Assembly (NCBI GenBank): GCA_964650705.1
Contig: CAZYUJ010000005.1
Location: forward strand, 1 to 64,000
DNA from: Faeciplasma sp964650705
GTDB lineage: Bacteria; Bacillota; Clostridia; Oscillospirales; Ruminococcaceae
Reading direction: 5' to 3'
Length of the DNA stretch: 64,000 bases
Shown: positions 1-7,709 of the stretch, one piece after another
How positions within the stretch are numbered: position 1 is the first letter of the stretch
Layout of the letters: each line of letters starts with the position of its first letter
Position numbers and translations under genes: made by a program
Notes under the pieces: generated by a model
Databases searched by the model: none
Told to the model about the DNA's origin: nothing
What the model saw: only the letters and a program-made list of their open reading frames with translations

Positions 1-1
1 A

Positions 2-51
2 ATGCGGAGTATCATCAAAAGACTTTCAGATCCTTTAATGATACTCCGCAT
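2..51 (-). terminator. Inverted repeat downstream of tRNA-Pro, putative terminator
   Basis: A perfect 14-bp inverted repeat (2-15 with 38-51) lies directly 3' of the tRNA on the minus strand and shares its last base with the encoded CCA. A loop of about 22 nt separates the arms. It would act as a 3' hairpin for the tRNA transcript; any U-run would lie outside the window, so the terminator role is inferred. Confidence 0.5.
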
Positions 52-126
52 GGTCGGAATGACAGGATTTGAACCTGCGACATCCTGCTCCCAAAGCAGG
101 CGCGCTGCCAACTGCGCTACATCCCG
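51..126 (-). tRNA. tRNA-Pro (anticodon UGG)
   Basis: The minus strand folds into a cloverleaf: acceptor CGGGATG pairs with CATTCCG (one G-U), followed by discriminator A and an encoded CCA (53-51). The anticodon stem CCTGC/GCAGG encloses the 7-nt loop TTTGGGA, giving anticodon TGG (93-91), which reads proline CCN codons. The T loop has the usual GGTTCAAATCC form. No integrase or attachment repeat is visible beside it. Confidence 0.95.
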
Positions 127-456
127 ATGCTAGTTCATTATACCCGTTTTGTGTTCCGGTGTCAAGTAAATTGAACAGACAAAAATATTAAAATTATTGC
201 TGTTAATGTCACAAAACTCGACGGTAATGTGAACTGCCCCGACCGACTTCGGTTGGGGTTATCTTTGTCTTTCCTTTCAAATATATGATATGTTGACATT
301 TTGGCTTAATTGTGATAAAATACAAAATAGCGCAGATATTTTGAAACAATTAGGCTAAAATGCATAAATAATTCCATCAATACCTCTGCGGCAAAGAATA
401 ATTTGAAGGAAAAAGTATAGATTAGTATTCATGACGAACTGAAAGGAGAGACTCAA
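127..456. other. Intergenic region with hairpin and promoter
   Basis: This 330-bp gap holds a 9-bp GC-rich hairpin (237-258, loop ACTT, one G-U pair) followed by a T-rich stretch, and a good sigma-A type promoter at 293-321. No coding frame with a ribosome site was seen. The leader from the promoter to the next start is about 130 nt. Confidence 0.5.
293..321 (+). promoter_or_regulatory. Sigma-A promoter for the LOG gene
   Basis: A consensus TTGACA (293-298) is separated by 17 nt from TAAAAT (316-321). It is the only strong promoter between the tRNA and the gene at 457. Confidence 0.7.
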
Positions 457-1038
457 ATGAGAATATGCGTATACGGAGCGGCTTCGCCGACGATCGACAA
501 AGAATACATCGACCGTGTTGAGATGTTAGGCGCAAAAATGGCGTCGCGCGGTCATTCGCTTGTTTTCGGAGGAGGTGGCAACGGACTTATGGGCGCCGCA
601 GCCAGAGGGGTCAAGTCCCAAAACGGCGGGATATTGGGCGTTATCCCGAAGTTTTTCAGAAACGAAAACGTTGAGGCTATATGCGATTTTTGCGACACCC
701 TCATCGAGCCTGATACCATGCGTGAGCGCAAGCAGATCATGGAAGACAATGCCGACGCGTTCATCATCGTTCCCGGCGGGATCGGCACTTTTGAGGAATT
801 TTTCGAGATCCTGACCCTTAAGCAACTCTGTAGGCACACAAAACCCATCGCTATATATAACATCAACGGATATTACGACGGGCTGAATGCGTTTATGGCT
901 CAGGCTATCGAGAAAAATTTTATCAAGGATAATTGCTTCGGTCTTTACTATACGACCGATGATCTTGACGAGCTGTTTAAGTATATTGAAGCTCCCGTCA
1001 GCGAAATAAGAACAGTCAAGGAATTAAAGGACGGATAA
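457..1038 (+). CDS. LOG-family Rossmann protein (TIGR00730)
   Basis: This 193-aa protein belongs to the LOG family, whose studied members hydrolyse nucleoside 5'-monophosphates (cytokinin ribotides) to base and ribose 5-phosphate. The signature PGGIGTFEE is at residues 106-114 with the catalytic acidic pair E113/E114, the MRERK stretch is at 88-92, and a glycine-rich nucleotide loop (GGGGNGLMG) is near 38-46. Length matches the family. The start follows GAAAGGAGAG. It is monocistronic, with a promoter about 130 nt upstream and a terminator after the stop. In gut Clostridia the physiological substrate is not known, so only the family and fold are certain. Confidence 0.88.
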   Translation: MRICVYGAASPTIDKEYIDRVEMLGAKMASRGHSLVFGGGGNGLMGAAARGVKSQNGGILGVIPKFFRNENVEAICDFCDTLIEPDTMRERKQIMEDNADAFIIVPGGIGTFEEFFEILTLKQLCRHTKPIAIYNINGYYDGLNAFMAQAIEKNFIKDNCFGLYYTTDDLDELFKYIEAPVSEIRTVKELKDG

Positions 1039-1041
1039 AAC

Positions 1042-1074
1042 AAAAAGCATCACTCATTTTGGGTGATGCTTTTA
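1042..1074. terminator. Bidirectional terminator between convergent genes
   Basis: The stem AAAAAGCATCAC (1042-1053) pairs with GTGATGCTTTTAT (1063-1075). T-runs on both strands allow it to end the LOG transcript and the leftward ECF operon. Confidence 0.8.
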
Positions 1075-1758
1075 TATTCCGTATTTGATCTTGACCCGCT
1101 CAAGCTTCTCGCCGAAGGGCCGGGCCAAGAACCACAAAAAGATGAAGTTCGACACGGCATACATCGCCGTGTGAGGAAGCGCGGTTACTATTGCTAAAAG
1201 ATATAGCGTCGCATTAAGCTCTCCGCTGTACCACACAACAGACCAAACATCCATTATAAGCGAAAAGGCAACCCCGGAAATAACGCCGTATATGCACAAA
1301 AGAATTCTGCTCTTTTTAAGAGGCTCTTTCATATACCCTGCCACTAAGCCGATGAGCCCCCAAGCGAGCATTTGGAACGGTGTCCACGGGCCCTGACCGA
1401 AATAGAAGTTTGATATAAGCGCCGAAAGCGCTCCGACCAAAAATCCTGCCTCGCCGCCGAGATACATCGCCGTTATCACCGTCAGCGCAGTTATCGGCTT
1501 GAAAAGCGGAATGAATCTTCCGACGATACAAAGTGCCGTCATGACCGAAACGGTCACCGCACGGCGTGATCCGATCAGCTTTTGTTCATATCCCGATATG
1601 AACAAAACGACTGCCAAAGCCGCAACCGCAAAGGATATGAATAAATATCGCTTTTCGTCGAACACGGTCATTCCGAGAAGTATCACAAGCGGGATCAAAA
1701 CGAACGGAAGGGCGATCTTCAAAGCGATTCTTGCGGTTTTGTTTTTTATGACTATCAC
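1072..1758 (-). CDS. ECF transporter S component, probably for cobalamin
   Basis: This 228-aa, almost wholly hydrophobic protein has about six membrane segments and the loop and glycine pattern of ECF substrate-binding (S) subunits. S subunits capture a vitamin outside the membrane and pass it to the EcfT/EcfA energising module. The cobalamin specificity is inferred from position: it is the last gene of an operon headed by a cobalamin riboswitch and carrying transcobalamin-like proteins. The start is GTG at 1756-1758, overlapping the ATPase stop by 4 bp, so translation is probably coupled. Sequence alone does not separate CbrT-type from other S subunits. Confidence 0.8.
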   Translation of the reverse strand: MIVIKNKTARIALKIALPFVLIPLVILLGMTVFDEKRYLFISFAVAALAVVLFISGYEQKLIGSRRAVTVSVMTALCIVGRFIPLFKPITALTVITAMYLGGEAGFLVGALSALISNFYFGQGPWTPFQMLAWGLIGLVAGYMKEPLKKSRILLCIYGVISGVAFSLIMDVWSVVWYSGELNATLYLLAIVTALPHTAMYAVSNFIFLWFLARPFGEKLERVKIKYGI

Positions 1759-3386
1759 CTTGTGTCACCGCCCTCTTTCAAATTCAAGAGACAGAGCTCA
1801 GCCGCCTGTTCAAGCGTTACGGCATTATCATAATATCCCTTTGTCATTCTTGCGATCGCTGTCGTATAGAAGCTGTTTTGTCCGAAGAACCTTGTCGGAG
1901 CTTCGGCGGACACGATCTGACCTTTGAAGCAAAGCGCACAGCGGTCAGCACATATTGCGGCAAATTCAACGTCATGTGTCACGAGCACAACCGTCATCCC
2001 GCCCGCTTTAAGGTTTTTGATAACTGTGCAAAGCCGCATTTTCGAGTTTGCATCAAGCCCTTTTGTCGGCTCGTCGAGCAAGATAAGCTTCGGCTTTTGT
2101 GCAAGAACTCTTGCGAGCGCCAAAAGCTGCTGTTCGCCGCCCGATAGGTCATACGGATGCAGATCATAAAGCTTTTCAAGCTCGTGAGGGATGAGATCCT
2201 CGCTTATGTGAGCCAGCTCCTCACGAACAGTGTTTTTCAAGAACACAGTCTGAACGTCTTGGGGAAGCATTGCAACGCATCGGTCATATAGTGAGCCGTT
2301 TTTATAATCTTTGAGCTTTTTGCCGAACACCTTGACGTTTCCGCTGTATGGCTTTAGTATTCCCGAGGCGACGTTCAACGCCGTCGTTTTGCCCGAACCG
2401 TTTCCGCCGAGAATGCAAAAGATCTCGTTTTCATAGACCCTAAGGCTCATACCCCGAAGCACATCTGGCATTCCTCTGTCATACTTGAAATATACTTCAT
2501 CAAGCTCGAGAGCGATTTTTGATGAGTGATCATACTCCTTTTCTATCAGCTCACGGATAGCGTTCGGGAAGTTAGATTCGATAAATCCCCTGCCCTCACG
2601 CACACTTATCGGACAGATACCGCTTGAAGTCAGCTTGTGATAGAGCCTTGATGCCATCGGCATCATATTTATAACAGCCGGTGCAGTCATGTTCTTGACA
2701 GCATCTTTCGGGGAAGTGTCGGTAATGACCTCACCGTCTTCCAAAACAAGAAGCCTTGAACAGTCGGGAATGACCTCCTCGAGACGGTGCTCAGCGATTA
2801 TGACCGTTAACGAAAGCTCTCGGTTGAGCTTTTTGACAGTTGCGATAAAGTCACTTGCGGCGATAGGATCAAGCTGTGCCGTCGGCTCGTCCAGAATGAG
2901 CACGTCGGGTTGCATCACCATCACAGCCGCCAGATTCAAAAGCTGTTTTTGCCCTCCCGAAAGCGAGGCTGTCGCTTTGTCAAACCAATCCTCCATCCCG
3001 AAATATGCCGCCATTTCCGCTATGCGACGGGATATAACGCTCTGTGAGAGCCCCATGTTTTCAAGTCCGAAGGCGAGCTCGCTGTATACCTTGTCACAAA
3101 CTATCTGCTGTTCGGGGCGTTGCATAACATAGCCGATCTTACAGGCGGATGTTATGTCATCAAGCTCCTCGATGGGCTCGGAATCAAAGAATATTTTCCC
3201 CTCTTTTTCGCCCAAGGGAGACAGCTCTTTCTTCAAAAGGCGCAAAAGGGTCGACTTTCCGCTGCCCGTTGCTCCGCATACGGAAACAAACTCGCCTCTG
3301 TCGATCTTCAAAGAGACATTTTTCAAAGACGGTCTGTCGCTGTTCGGATATTTGAAGCTCAGGTTTTCGAGCTTAAGTATTTCCAT
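1755..3386 (-). CDS. ecfA: ECF transporter fused double ATPase (EcfA-EcfA')
   Basis: This 543-aa protein has two complete ABC ATPase domains in tandem. Domain 1 has Walker A GATGSGKS (38-45), signature LSGGQ (142-146) and Walker B ILDEP (about 164-168). Domain 2 has Walker A GGNGSGKT (327-334), signature LSGGE (414-418) and Walker B LLDEP (436-440). Most ECF systems use two separate proteins; here they are one chain. It powers vitamin uptake with EcfT and the S subunit. The ATG at 3386 is preferred because AAGGAGGC lies just upstream; a longer frame to 3428 would run into ecfT. It overlaps ecfT by 28 bp. Confidence 0.92.
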   Translation of the reverse strand: MEILKLENLSFKYPNSDRPSLKNVSLKIDRGEFVSVCGATGSGKSTLLRLLKKELSPLGEKEGKIFFDSEPIEELDDITSACKIGYVMQRPEQQIVCDKVYSELAFGLENMGLSQSVISRRIAEMAAYFGMEDWFDKATASLSGGQKQLLNLAAVMVMQPDVLILDEPTAQLDPIAASDFIATVKKLNRELSLTVIIAEHRLEEVIPDCSRLLVLEDGEVITDTSPKDAVKNMTAPAVINMMPMASRLYHKLTSSGICPISVREGRGFIESNFPNAIRELIEKEYDHSSKIALELDEVYFKYDRGMPDVLRGMSLRVYENEIFCILGGNGSGKTTALNVASGILKPYSGNVKVFGKKLKDYKNGSLYDRCVAMLPQDVQTVFLKNTVREELAHISEDLIPHELEKLYDLHPYDLSGGEQQLLALARVLAQKPKLILLDEPTKGLDANSKMRLCTVIKNLKAGGMTVVLVTHDVEFAAICADRCALCFKGQIVSAEAPTRFFGQNSFYTTAIARMTKGYYDNAVTLEQAAELCLLNLKEGGDTR

Positions 3387-4228
3387 CTTAATGCCTCCTT
3401 CATGTTTATTACTGTCGGCAAAATGCAAAGCACGCCGAATGAGATATAGCCATATGCTCCTTTGGGCAGGGATATTTCGGGATAGAACCCAAACCCTGCG
3501 CCGTTTATTCCGACAGCCGAGAGGGCAAGCAACAAAACGCTTGTAACAAGCAACAAAATATCCCCAAGCGCAAATTTAAAAACGGAAAAATGCGTTCTTT
3601 TTCCTATTCCATAGCCTCTTGCGGTCATGCTGTCGGCGGTGATTATCCCGTTTTCAAGCGCCCACGTCACCATCACCGAGAATACTCTCATCTCTGAGCG
3701 AGCTTTGTCGATGATGTTATCCTGATCATAAAGCCCCAAAGCTGTTTGGGTATTTCTCACCCTTCGAAGCTGATCCTTAAACAGCGGTATATAGCGAAGC
3801 GTCATCGAAAGAAGAAGCGCAAGCCTTGGCGAAAGCGAGCCGAAAATATATAAAAGCCTGTCACTTGTCATTATGAATGAAAAGCTTGAGAACCAATACA
3901 TGACAGCCGCTATCATCAGCCCCGAGGACACGCCGAAAAGCGTTGCCTCAAGAGTTATTGGATTGTCATTTAAAATGAACAGTACCGTTTTTCCGTTGTG
4001 TGAAACAAGCGGGTTGATAATGGTTGAGGCTAATATAACAGCCAGCGCAAAAGCGTGCATTCTCATGGCTTTTGCACCGTGATACGTCTGATAAACTGTA
4101 ATAGACCCCAAAAGCGAAATCATATTGATGACGGGATCGGAACAAAACATCGTCACACCTGTGACCGCAACAAAATAAACAGCCACCGCAAAGGGGTTAC
4201 AGTCCTTGAACGCCCGCACCGATCTCAT
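3359..4228 (-). CDS. ecfT: ECF transporter membrane component EcfT (CbiQ family)
   Basis: This 289-aa membrane protein is the transmembrane coupling subunit of the ECF transporter. It has N-terminal membrane helices, a charged cytoplasmic coupling-helix region (about 150-200) with the SMTARGYG motif that contacts the ATPases, and further C-terminal helices. GAAAGGAG abuts the ATG at 4228 with no spacing, so the GTG at 4217-4219 (residue 4), 9 nt downstream of the GGAG, may be the true start. It lies 11 bp after the transcobalamin-like gene and overlaps the ATPase gene. Confidence 0.88.
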   Translation of the reverse strand: MRSVRAFKDCNPFAVAVYFVAVTGVTMFCSDPVINMISLLGSITVYQTYHGAKAMRMHAFALAVILASTIINPLVSHNGKTVLFILNDNPITLEATLFGVSSGLMIAAVMYWFSSFSFIMTSDRLLYIFGSLSPRLALLLSMTLRYIPLFKDQLRRVRNTQTALGLYDQDNIIDKARSEMRVFSVMVTWALENGIITADSMTARGYGIGKRTHFSVFKFALGDILLLVTSVLLLALSAVGINGAGFGFYPEISLPKGAYGYISFGVLCILPTVINMKEALRWKYLSSKT

Positions 4229-4239
4229 CTCCTTTCATA

Positions 4240-5781
4240 TTATTCCAAATCATTTCCGAGCTTTACGGTATAGAGCCACTCGATACTGTCACCGTCACAA
4301 AGGATATATTCATCACATCCGACAGACTTTATTTCGCCGTTAACGCGATACGTCCAACCCGAAAGATCACCAAAATCGAATTCGTATATATTCTCGATTC
4401 CCGAAACGTATTTCAAGCCGTCTGTTCCGCTTGATTCCATGTGCAGGGATCCTTTTTTTGCCGCCTCGATGAGGATGTCATAGACCGTGTCCGAAGAATC
4501 GATCTCGAACGATGTGATATCCAAAATAATGCCGTCAGAGGGTATATGCTCATCAAGCCCTGCTACGGTGTCACACCTTATCGTGAGCGTTACCGAGCCG
4601 ATAATGCCCTCTTTTCGGGCGGCTTCTCCGTAATAGCTGTCGACAGAGCTTATATCAACAAAACTTACAACAAGCGCCGACACCAAAGCAAGTGTCAAAA
4701 CCGCCAAAAGGTTCTTTTTGTTCAGCTTTTTTGTGAGCGCCAAAGTGACAAGTACAGCCGCCGTTATGCCGACGATAACGCAGATCGCCACAGGTTTATA
4801 GCCGAGCTTATCCTCATGCTGAGAGGGCTCATCATTTTCGGGAGCAATATAGGATATACCCTCAAAAAGATATATGCTCCCCTCGCCCTCAAGCATCTTT
4901 GAATATGCCGACAAAGCCAGCATCGCCTGTGCAGTTGCGCTTTCGCTCGCATCACCGCCGACGGTATGGCAATATCCGCCCGACGGGAGCGAGTATCTTT
5001 TCAGACTTTCAAAAAGAGTCCCCTCTTTGATAAACCTCCCGTCCGTTTCGGGGTCGATACCAAGCGAGCAGAGCGCTATGATGACCTGTGATATGCTTTC
5101 GCAGTTTGGCTCACCCATGCTCGCATAATCGGCGTTTTCGAGCTGAGATGATGACAAGAACGCAATCGCTTTGTCGACAGACACTCTGACGTTTTCATTC
5201 TCTGAATAATGAGGGGCAAGCGACTGGATGACCATCGCAGTGGCATCGGTGTCTCCGACATCCCCCATTATCGCCCAGCCGCCGTCCGAAAGCTGCAGAG
5301 AAAGAATTGAATCAATAACGCCGCTTGCGGAGCAAGACTCTGACTCAAAGCCGTTATTTAGAATATGCAAGCCGTATACATAGCTCATAAGCCCCTGCTT
5401 GCCCACAGAATCCGAAAGTGTTTGATAGATATATTCGCTCTTGCCGCCCGTTGCGGAAAATGCAAGGGCGATCTTTTGACGGGTGGTAGCCGAGGCAACG
5501 GTATTTTCGGATAAATACTTTTCAAGCGATGCGCGATATACAGAAAAATCAAGCTCGTCATCCTTTGAAAGCGCAATTACATACCACACGCTGTCAGCAG
5601 GATGTTCCGTAAGAGATAGATCCAGCCACTCCTGAACCGTTTCGGTTCCCGATTCAGAAAGCTTGTGGCGGATGATGCTGTCGATAAGGACTTCTGTGCT
5701 CATCCCCTCAGCCGAGATATTAAGCGCAAGCGAAAATAAGAGCGCAATGCAGATGATAATAGATAAAAGTTTATTTTTCAT
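4240..5781 (-). CDS. Membrane-tethered transcobalamin-like protein (alpha/alpha barrel plus DUF4430)
   Basis: This 513-aa exported protein has a signal peptide (1-24), a helical-repeat region (about 28-310) with prenyltransferase/squalene-oxidase style repeats such as LQLSDGGW and DTDATAMVIQSL, two membrane helices (331-349 and 357-376) joined by a Lys-rich turn, and a C-terminal DUF4430 domain (about 395-506) with GWTYRVNG and GDSIEWLYT. The positive-inside rule puts both large domains outside the cell. Animal intrinsic factor and transcobalamin combine the same two fold classes and bind cobalamin between them; the riboswitch and ECF genes suggest it captures cobalamin. ATG 5781 follows AGGAAA and overlaps the upstream gene by 11 bp. 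Confidence 0.82.
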   Translation of the reverse strand: MKNKLLSIIICIALLFSLALNISAEGMSTEVLIDSIIRHKLSESGTETVQEWLDLSLTEHPADSVWYVIALSKDDELDFSVYRASLEKYLSENTVASATTRQKIALAFSATGGKSEYIYQTLSDSVGKQGLMSYVYGLHILNNGFESESCSASGVIDSILSLQLSDGGWAIMGDVGDTDATAMVIQSLAPHYSENENVRVSVDKAIAFLSSSQLENADYASMGEPNCESISQVIIALCSLGIDPETDGRFIKEGTLFESLKRYSLPSGGYCHTVGGDASESATAQAMLALSAYSKMLEGEGSIYLFEGISYIAPENDEPSQHEDKLGYKPVAICVIVGITAAVLVTLALTKKLNKKNLLAVLTLALVSALVVSFVDISSVDSYYGEAARKEGIIGSVTLTIRCDTVAGLDEHIPSDGIILDITSFEIDSSDTVYDILIEAAKKGSLHMESSGTDGLKYVSGIENIYEFDFGDLSGWTYRVNGEIKSVGCDEYILCDGDSIEWLYTVKLGNDLE

Positions 5782-6574
5782 TGGTTTTCTTTTTCCTGAG
5801 CGCCGAAAATGCAACCGCAAGGAGAGCCGATAAGACCGCCAAAACAGCGATTATCACAACTGCTTCGATTCCGTTTTCGGGCGTGGTGTCAACGACCGTC
5901 AGCTTACAGATAGGCGGAACAAGTGTCCGGGTCTCGGACACAGCGCTTATGATATATTCGCCTGCTTTGTCGAAGGTTACGGTCGCTTTTCCGTTTTCAT
6001 CGGTCACAACGCCGGTATCCTCTCCGTCAAGAGTGATGCTTGCGCCGTTAACCGGAACAGTTATCGGGTTCCAGCTTTCATCAAACGCAGCCGCCGAAAG
6101 TGTGAGGGTCACGCCGGCGCCTTCCTCACAGGAAGTTACGAGCAGGTCGAAAAAGCAATACGTATCGCTCCAAGAAACGAGGTCTGTGTATGAATATGCA
6201 TACAGATGGTCGCCGTCCGCAACGGGCTCCAAAAGATTTGACACAGATGCATTGTTCAAGTAGTATCCATAGCTTCCGCCGTTTGCCCTGCCCCAAAGCT
6301 TGTTAAGCGACAAGCCGTATTCGCCGCTGACTGATTCATAGCCTTCGGCAGCACCGCTCTCATAAAATTCTTCGTGAGCGGCAAATAAAGCGTCGTTTAT
6401 CGTAACCGTTCCGTCGCCGTCGAGATCCGAAACCGCTATCTTTTCATACTTCACCGCTAAGGGCGCATCATCGCCGGAGACGGTCACATATACCGACACT
6501 CCCTCACCACATACGCTCACGCAAAACAAGAGCGCAAGTATCAGCGCCGCCAAAATGCTTACTGATCTTTTCAT
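5771..6574 (-). CDS. Secreted DUF4430-like, membrane-anchored protein
   Basis: This 267-aa protein has a signal peptide (about 1-23), a calcium-loop-like segment DLDGDGTVTIND (50-61), a domain around 28-148 with LWG, YGYYLNNAS and VADGDHLYAY features that resembles transcobalamin-C-like (DUF4430) proteins, an Ig-like domain (about 152-228), a C-terminal membrane helix (about 235-258) and a basic tail. It is probably anchored outside the membrane and works with the next gene in corrinoid capture; this role is inferred from the operon. Its ATG overlaps the preceding stop as ATGA, with a G-rich ribosome site upstream. Confidence 0.72.
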   Translation of the reverse strand: MKRSVSILAALILALLFCVSVCGEGVSVYVTVSGDDAPLAVKYEKIAVSDLDGDGTVTINDALFAAHEEFYESGAAEGYESVSGEYGLSLNKLWGRANGGSYGYYLNNASVSNLLEPVADGDHLYAYSYTDLVSWSDTYCFFDLLVTSCEEGAGVTLTLSAAAFDESWNPITVPVNGASITLDGEDTGVVTDENGKATVTFDKAGEYIISAVSETRTLVPPICKLTVVDTTPENGIEAVVIIAVLAVLSALLAVAFSALRKKKTNEK

Positions 6575-6789
6575 ATTGATCCCCCCGATTTTTTATTTCG
6601 TTTTCCCGATTTCGCCTTGGTTTTTGATATTTCCTTAAGTCCTGCCGCCTCGAGTGCTCTCGGCCACGGACCGAGATATGCCTTTATCCGAGAGCGCGTC
6701 GGCTCATCGAAATCTTCCTTTTTGGGCAGACGTCCAAGCTCCGAGCTTTTGCTCTTCAAAAGGTCTATCGCCCACTGTTTTTTATCCAT
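6571..6789 (-). CDS. Small HNH-repeat (homing-endonuclease-associated) protein
   Basis: This 72-aa basic protein contains one homing-endonuclease-associated repeat: LKSKSSELGRLPKKEDF, then YLGPWPRALEAAGL (about 10-51), followed by a Lys/Arg/Ser tail. This small helical motif usually occurs in several copies beside HNH nucleases as a DNA-binding unit; no nuclease domain is present here. It is the first gene after the cobalamin riboswitch, and its AAGGAG ribosome site is the sequence sequestered by the switch hairpin. It overlaps the next gene as ATGA. It may be a nucleic-acid-binding regulator or just a passenger; the function is unknown. Confidence 0.65.
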   Translation of the reverse strand: MDKKQWAIDLLKSKSSELGRLPKKEDFDEPTRSRIKAYLGPWPRALEAAGLKEISKTKAKSGKRNKKSGGSI

Positions 6790-6796
6790 AAAAAAT

Positions 6797-6909
6797 ACTC
6801 CTTAACCGAAAAGGTCAAAGAGTACAACAGATCTATGCACAGCAAAGCAAGGCCGCAGAAGATACAACCTCTCCCAAGACCGAACTTGCGATAAACCGGT
6901 TGCACTCTT
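6797..6909 (-). promoter_or_regulatory. Riboswitch expression platform: SD sequestor and antisequestor
   Basis: In the minus-strand RNA, ACTCTTTGACC (6823-6813) can pair over 11 bp (two G-U) with GGTTAAGGAGT (6807-6797), burying the AAGGAG of the first gene in a hairpin followed by ATTTTTT. An upstream AAGAGTGCAAC (6909-6899) can instead pair over 11 bp (one G-U) with GTTGTACTCTT (6828-6818), which shares six bases with the sequestor arm. The two folds exclude each other, as expected of a ligand-controlled switch. Confidence 0.72.
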
Positions 6910-6937
6910 CACACCAAAGCTGTGTTAAACCTTAAAA

Positions 6938-7125
6938 GAAACGGCAGGTATCCTGACTTATGATCAATTTTTGCGAAGCAAAAATGCAAAGCGCGCCTTC
7001 TCAGAGCAAATGCCCCAATGACACAATGCGCTTTTGTCATCAAATACAGTAATGGCGGTTGTTCCGGATTCGGACCGGATTCCCTTTTGCATCTACTAAG
7101 TTAACAACTTTTCAAACCGTATCTT
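6938..7125 (-). promoter_or_regulatory. Cobalamin riboswitch aptamer
   Basis: The minus strand carries the conserved 3' cobalamin-riboswitch box AGTCAGGATACCTGCC (6958-6943) and the 5' core GGGAATCCGGTCCGAATCC followed by a CCGCCATTACTG segment (about 7084-7045). Spacing and variable hairpins between them fit the family. It precedes the transcobalamin/ECF operon, so cobalamin or a related corrinoid is expected to switch off expression. Exact outer boundaries are approximate. Confidence 0.9.
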
Positions 7126-7183
7126 CCATATCAATATTTAATTCAAAGATATTGTATCACTTTTCAAATGATTTAGCAAGAGT

Positions 7184-7591
7184 TTATTTTTTGATCAAAT
7201 CGCACATTGCATTATAAAATTCGGGATAGCTCTTTTGAATGCTTACCGGTCTGCCCTCTTTTGACAAGAAGCAGTGCGAGCTTTGTGCCAAACAAACGGC
7301 CTCTTCCCCTCGCTTCATTTCATATGAAAGTGTCAGCTTTACACGGGTTATCTCTTTGACAGAAATGAAAACATCTATCTCGTCGGCAAAGGTCGTGGGA
7401 CGCTTATAGTCGCACTGAATGCTTACAACAGGCGATACCATGCCATCACGTTCCATTTTGTCATATCCAAATCCGATGTCGCTTAAAAAGGAAACTCGCG
7501 CTTCCTCCATAAACCTTATATAGTTCGAGTGATGGGTAATGCCCATTTTGTCTGTTTCGTAGTATTGAACAGTGTGGCGATAAGGTGTCAT
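7184..7591 (-). CDS. Acyl-CoA thioesterase, 4HBT/YbgC-like hotdog
   Basis: This 135-aa single-domain protein has the 4-hydroxybenzoyl-CoA thioesterase pattern YYETDKMGITHHSNY near the N terminus, with catalytic-type Asp14 and the following His residues, then a hotdog beta-sheet pattern. Such enzymes hydrolyse acyl-CoA thioesters in the cytoplasm; the substrate is unknown. The ATG follows GGAGGAGC. It is transcribed leftward toward the cobalamin riboswitch, but the roughly 60 bp before the aptamer and the riboswitch leader make it unlikely to belong to that operon. Confidence 0.85.
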   Translation of the reverse strand: MTPYRHTVQYYETDKMGITHHSNYIRFMEEARVSFLSDIGFGYDKMERDGMVSPVVSIQCDYKRPTTFADEIDVFISVKEITRVKLTLSYEMKRGEEAVCLAQSSHCFLSKEGRPVSIQKSYPEFYNAMCDLIKK

Positions 7592-7677
7592 AGCTGCTCC
7601 TCCGTTAAATATGTATTAATAGTATTATAACACACTTTCCGGCATTTTCACAGCCTTTAAGAGATTATTTGCAAAAT

Positions 7678-7708
7678 AAAAGGCTGTTACCAAAGCAACA
7701 GCCTTTTT
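7678..7708 (-). terminator. Terminator after the polysaccharide deacetylase operon
   Basis: The stem AAAAGGCTGTT (7679-7689) and AACAGCCTTTTT (7698-7709) encloses a loop of about 8 nt with T-runs on both strands, immediately after the deacetylase stop. Confidence 0.8.
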
Positions 7709-7709
7709 A

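Noticed and set aside
51..126. tRNA-Pro as an integration site
   Set aside because: There is no integrase and no repeat of the tRNA 3' end in the window.
228..262. Possible IS3-type end (TGAACTGCCCC) in the tRNA-LOG gap
   Set aside because: Only one end is visible, with no transposase or matching inverted repeat; the hairpin is explained as a terminator-like structure.
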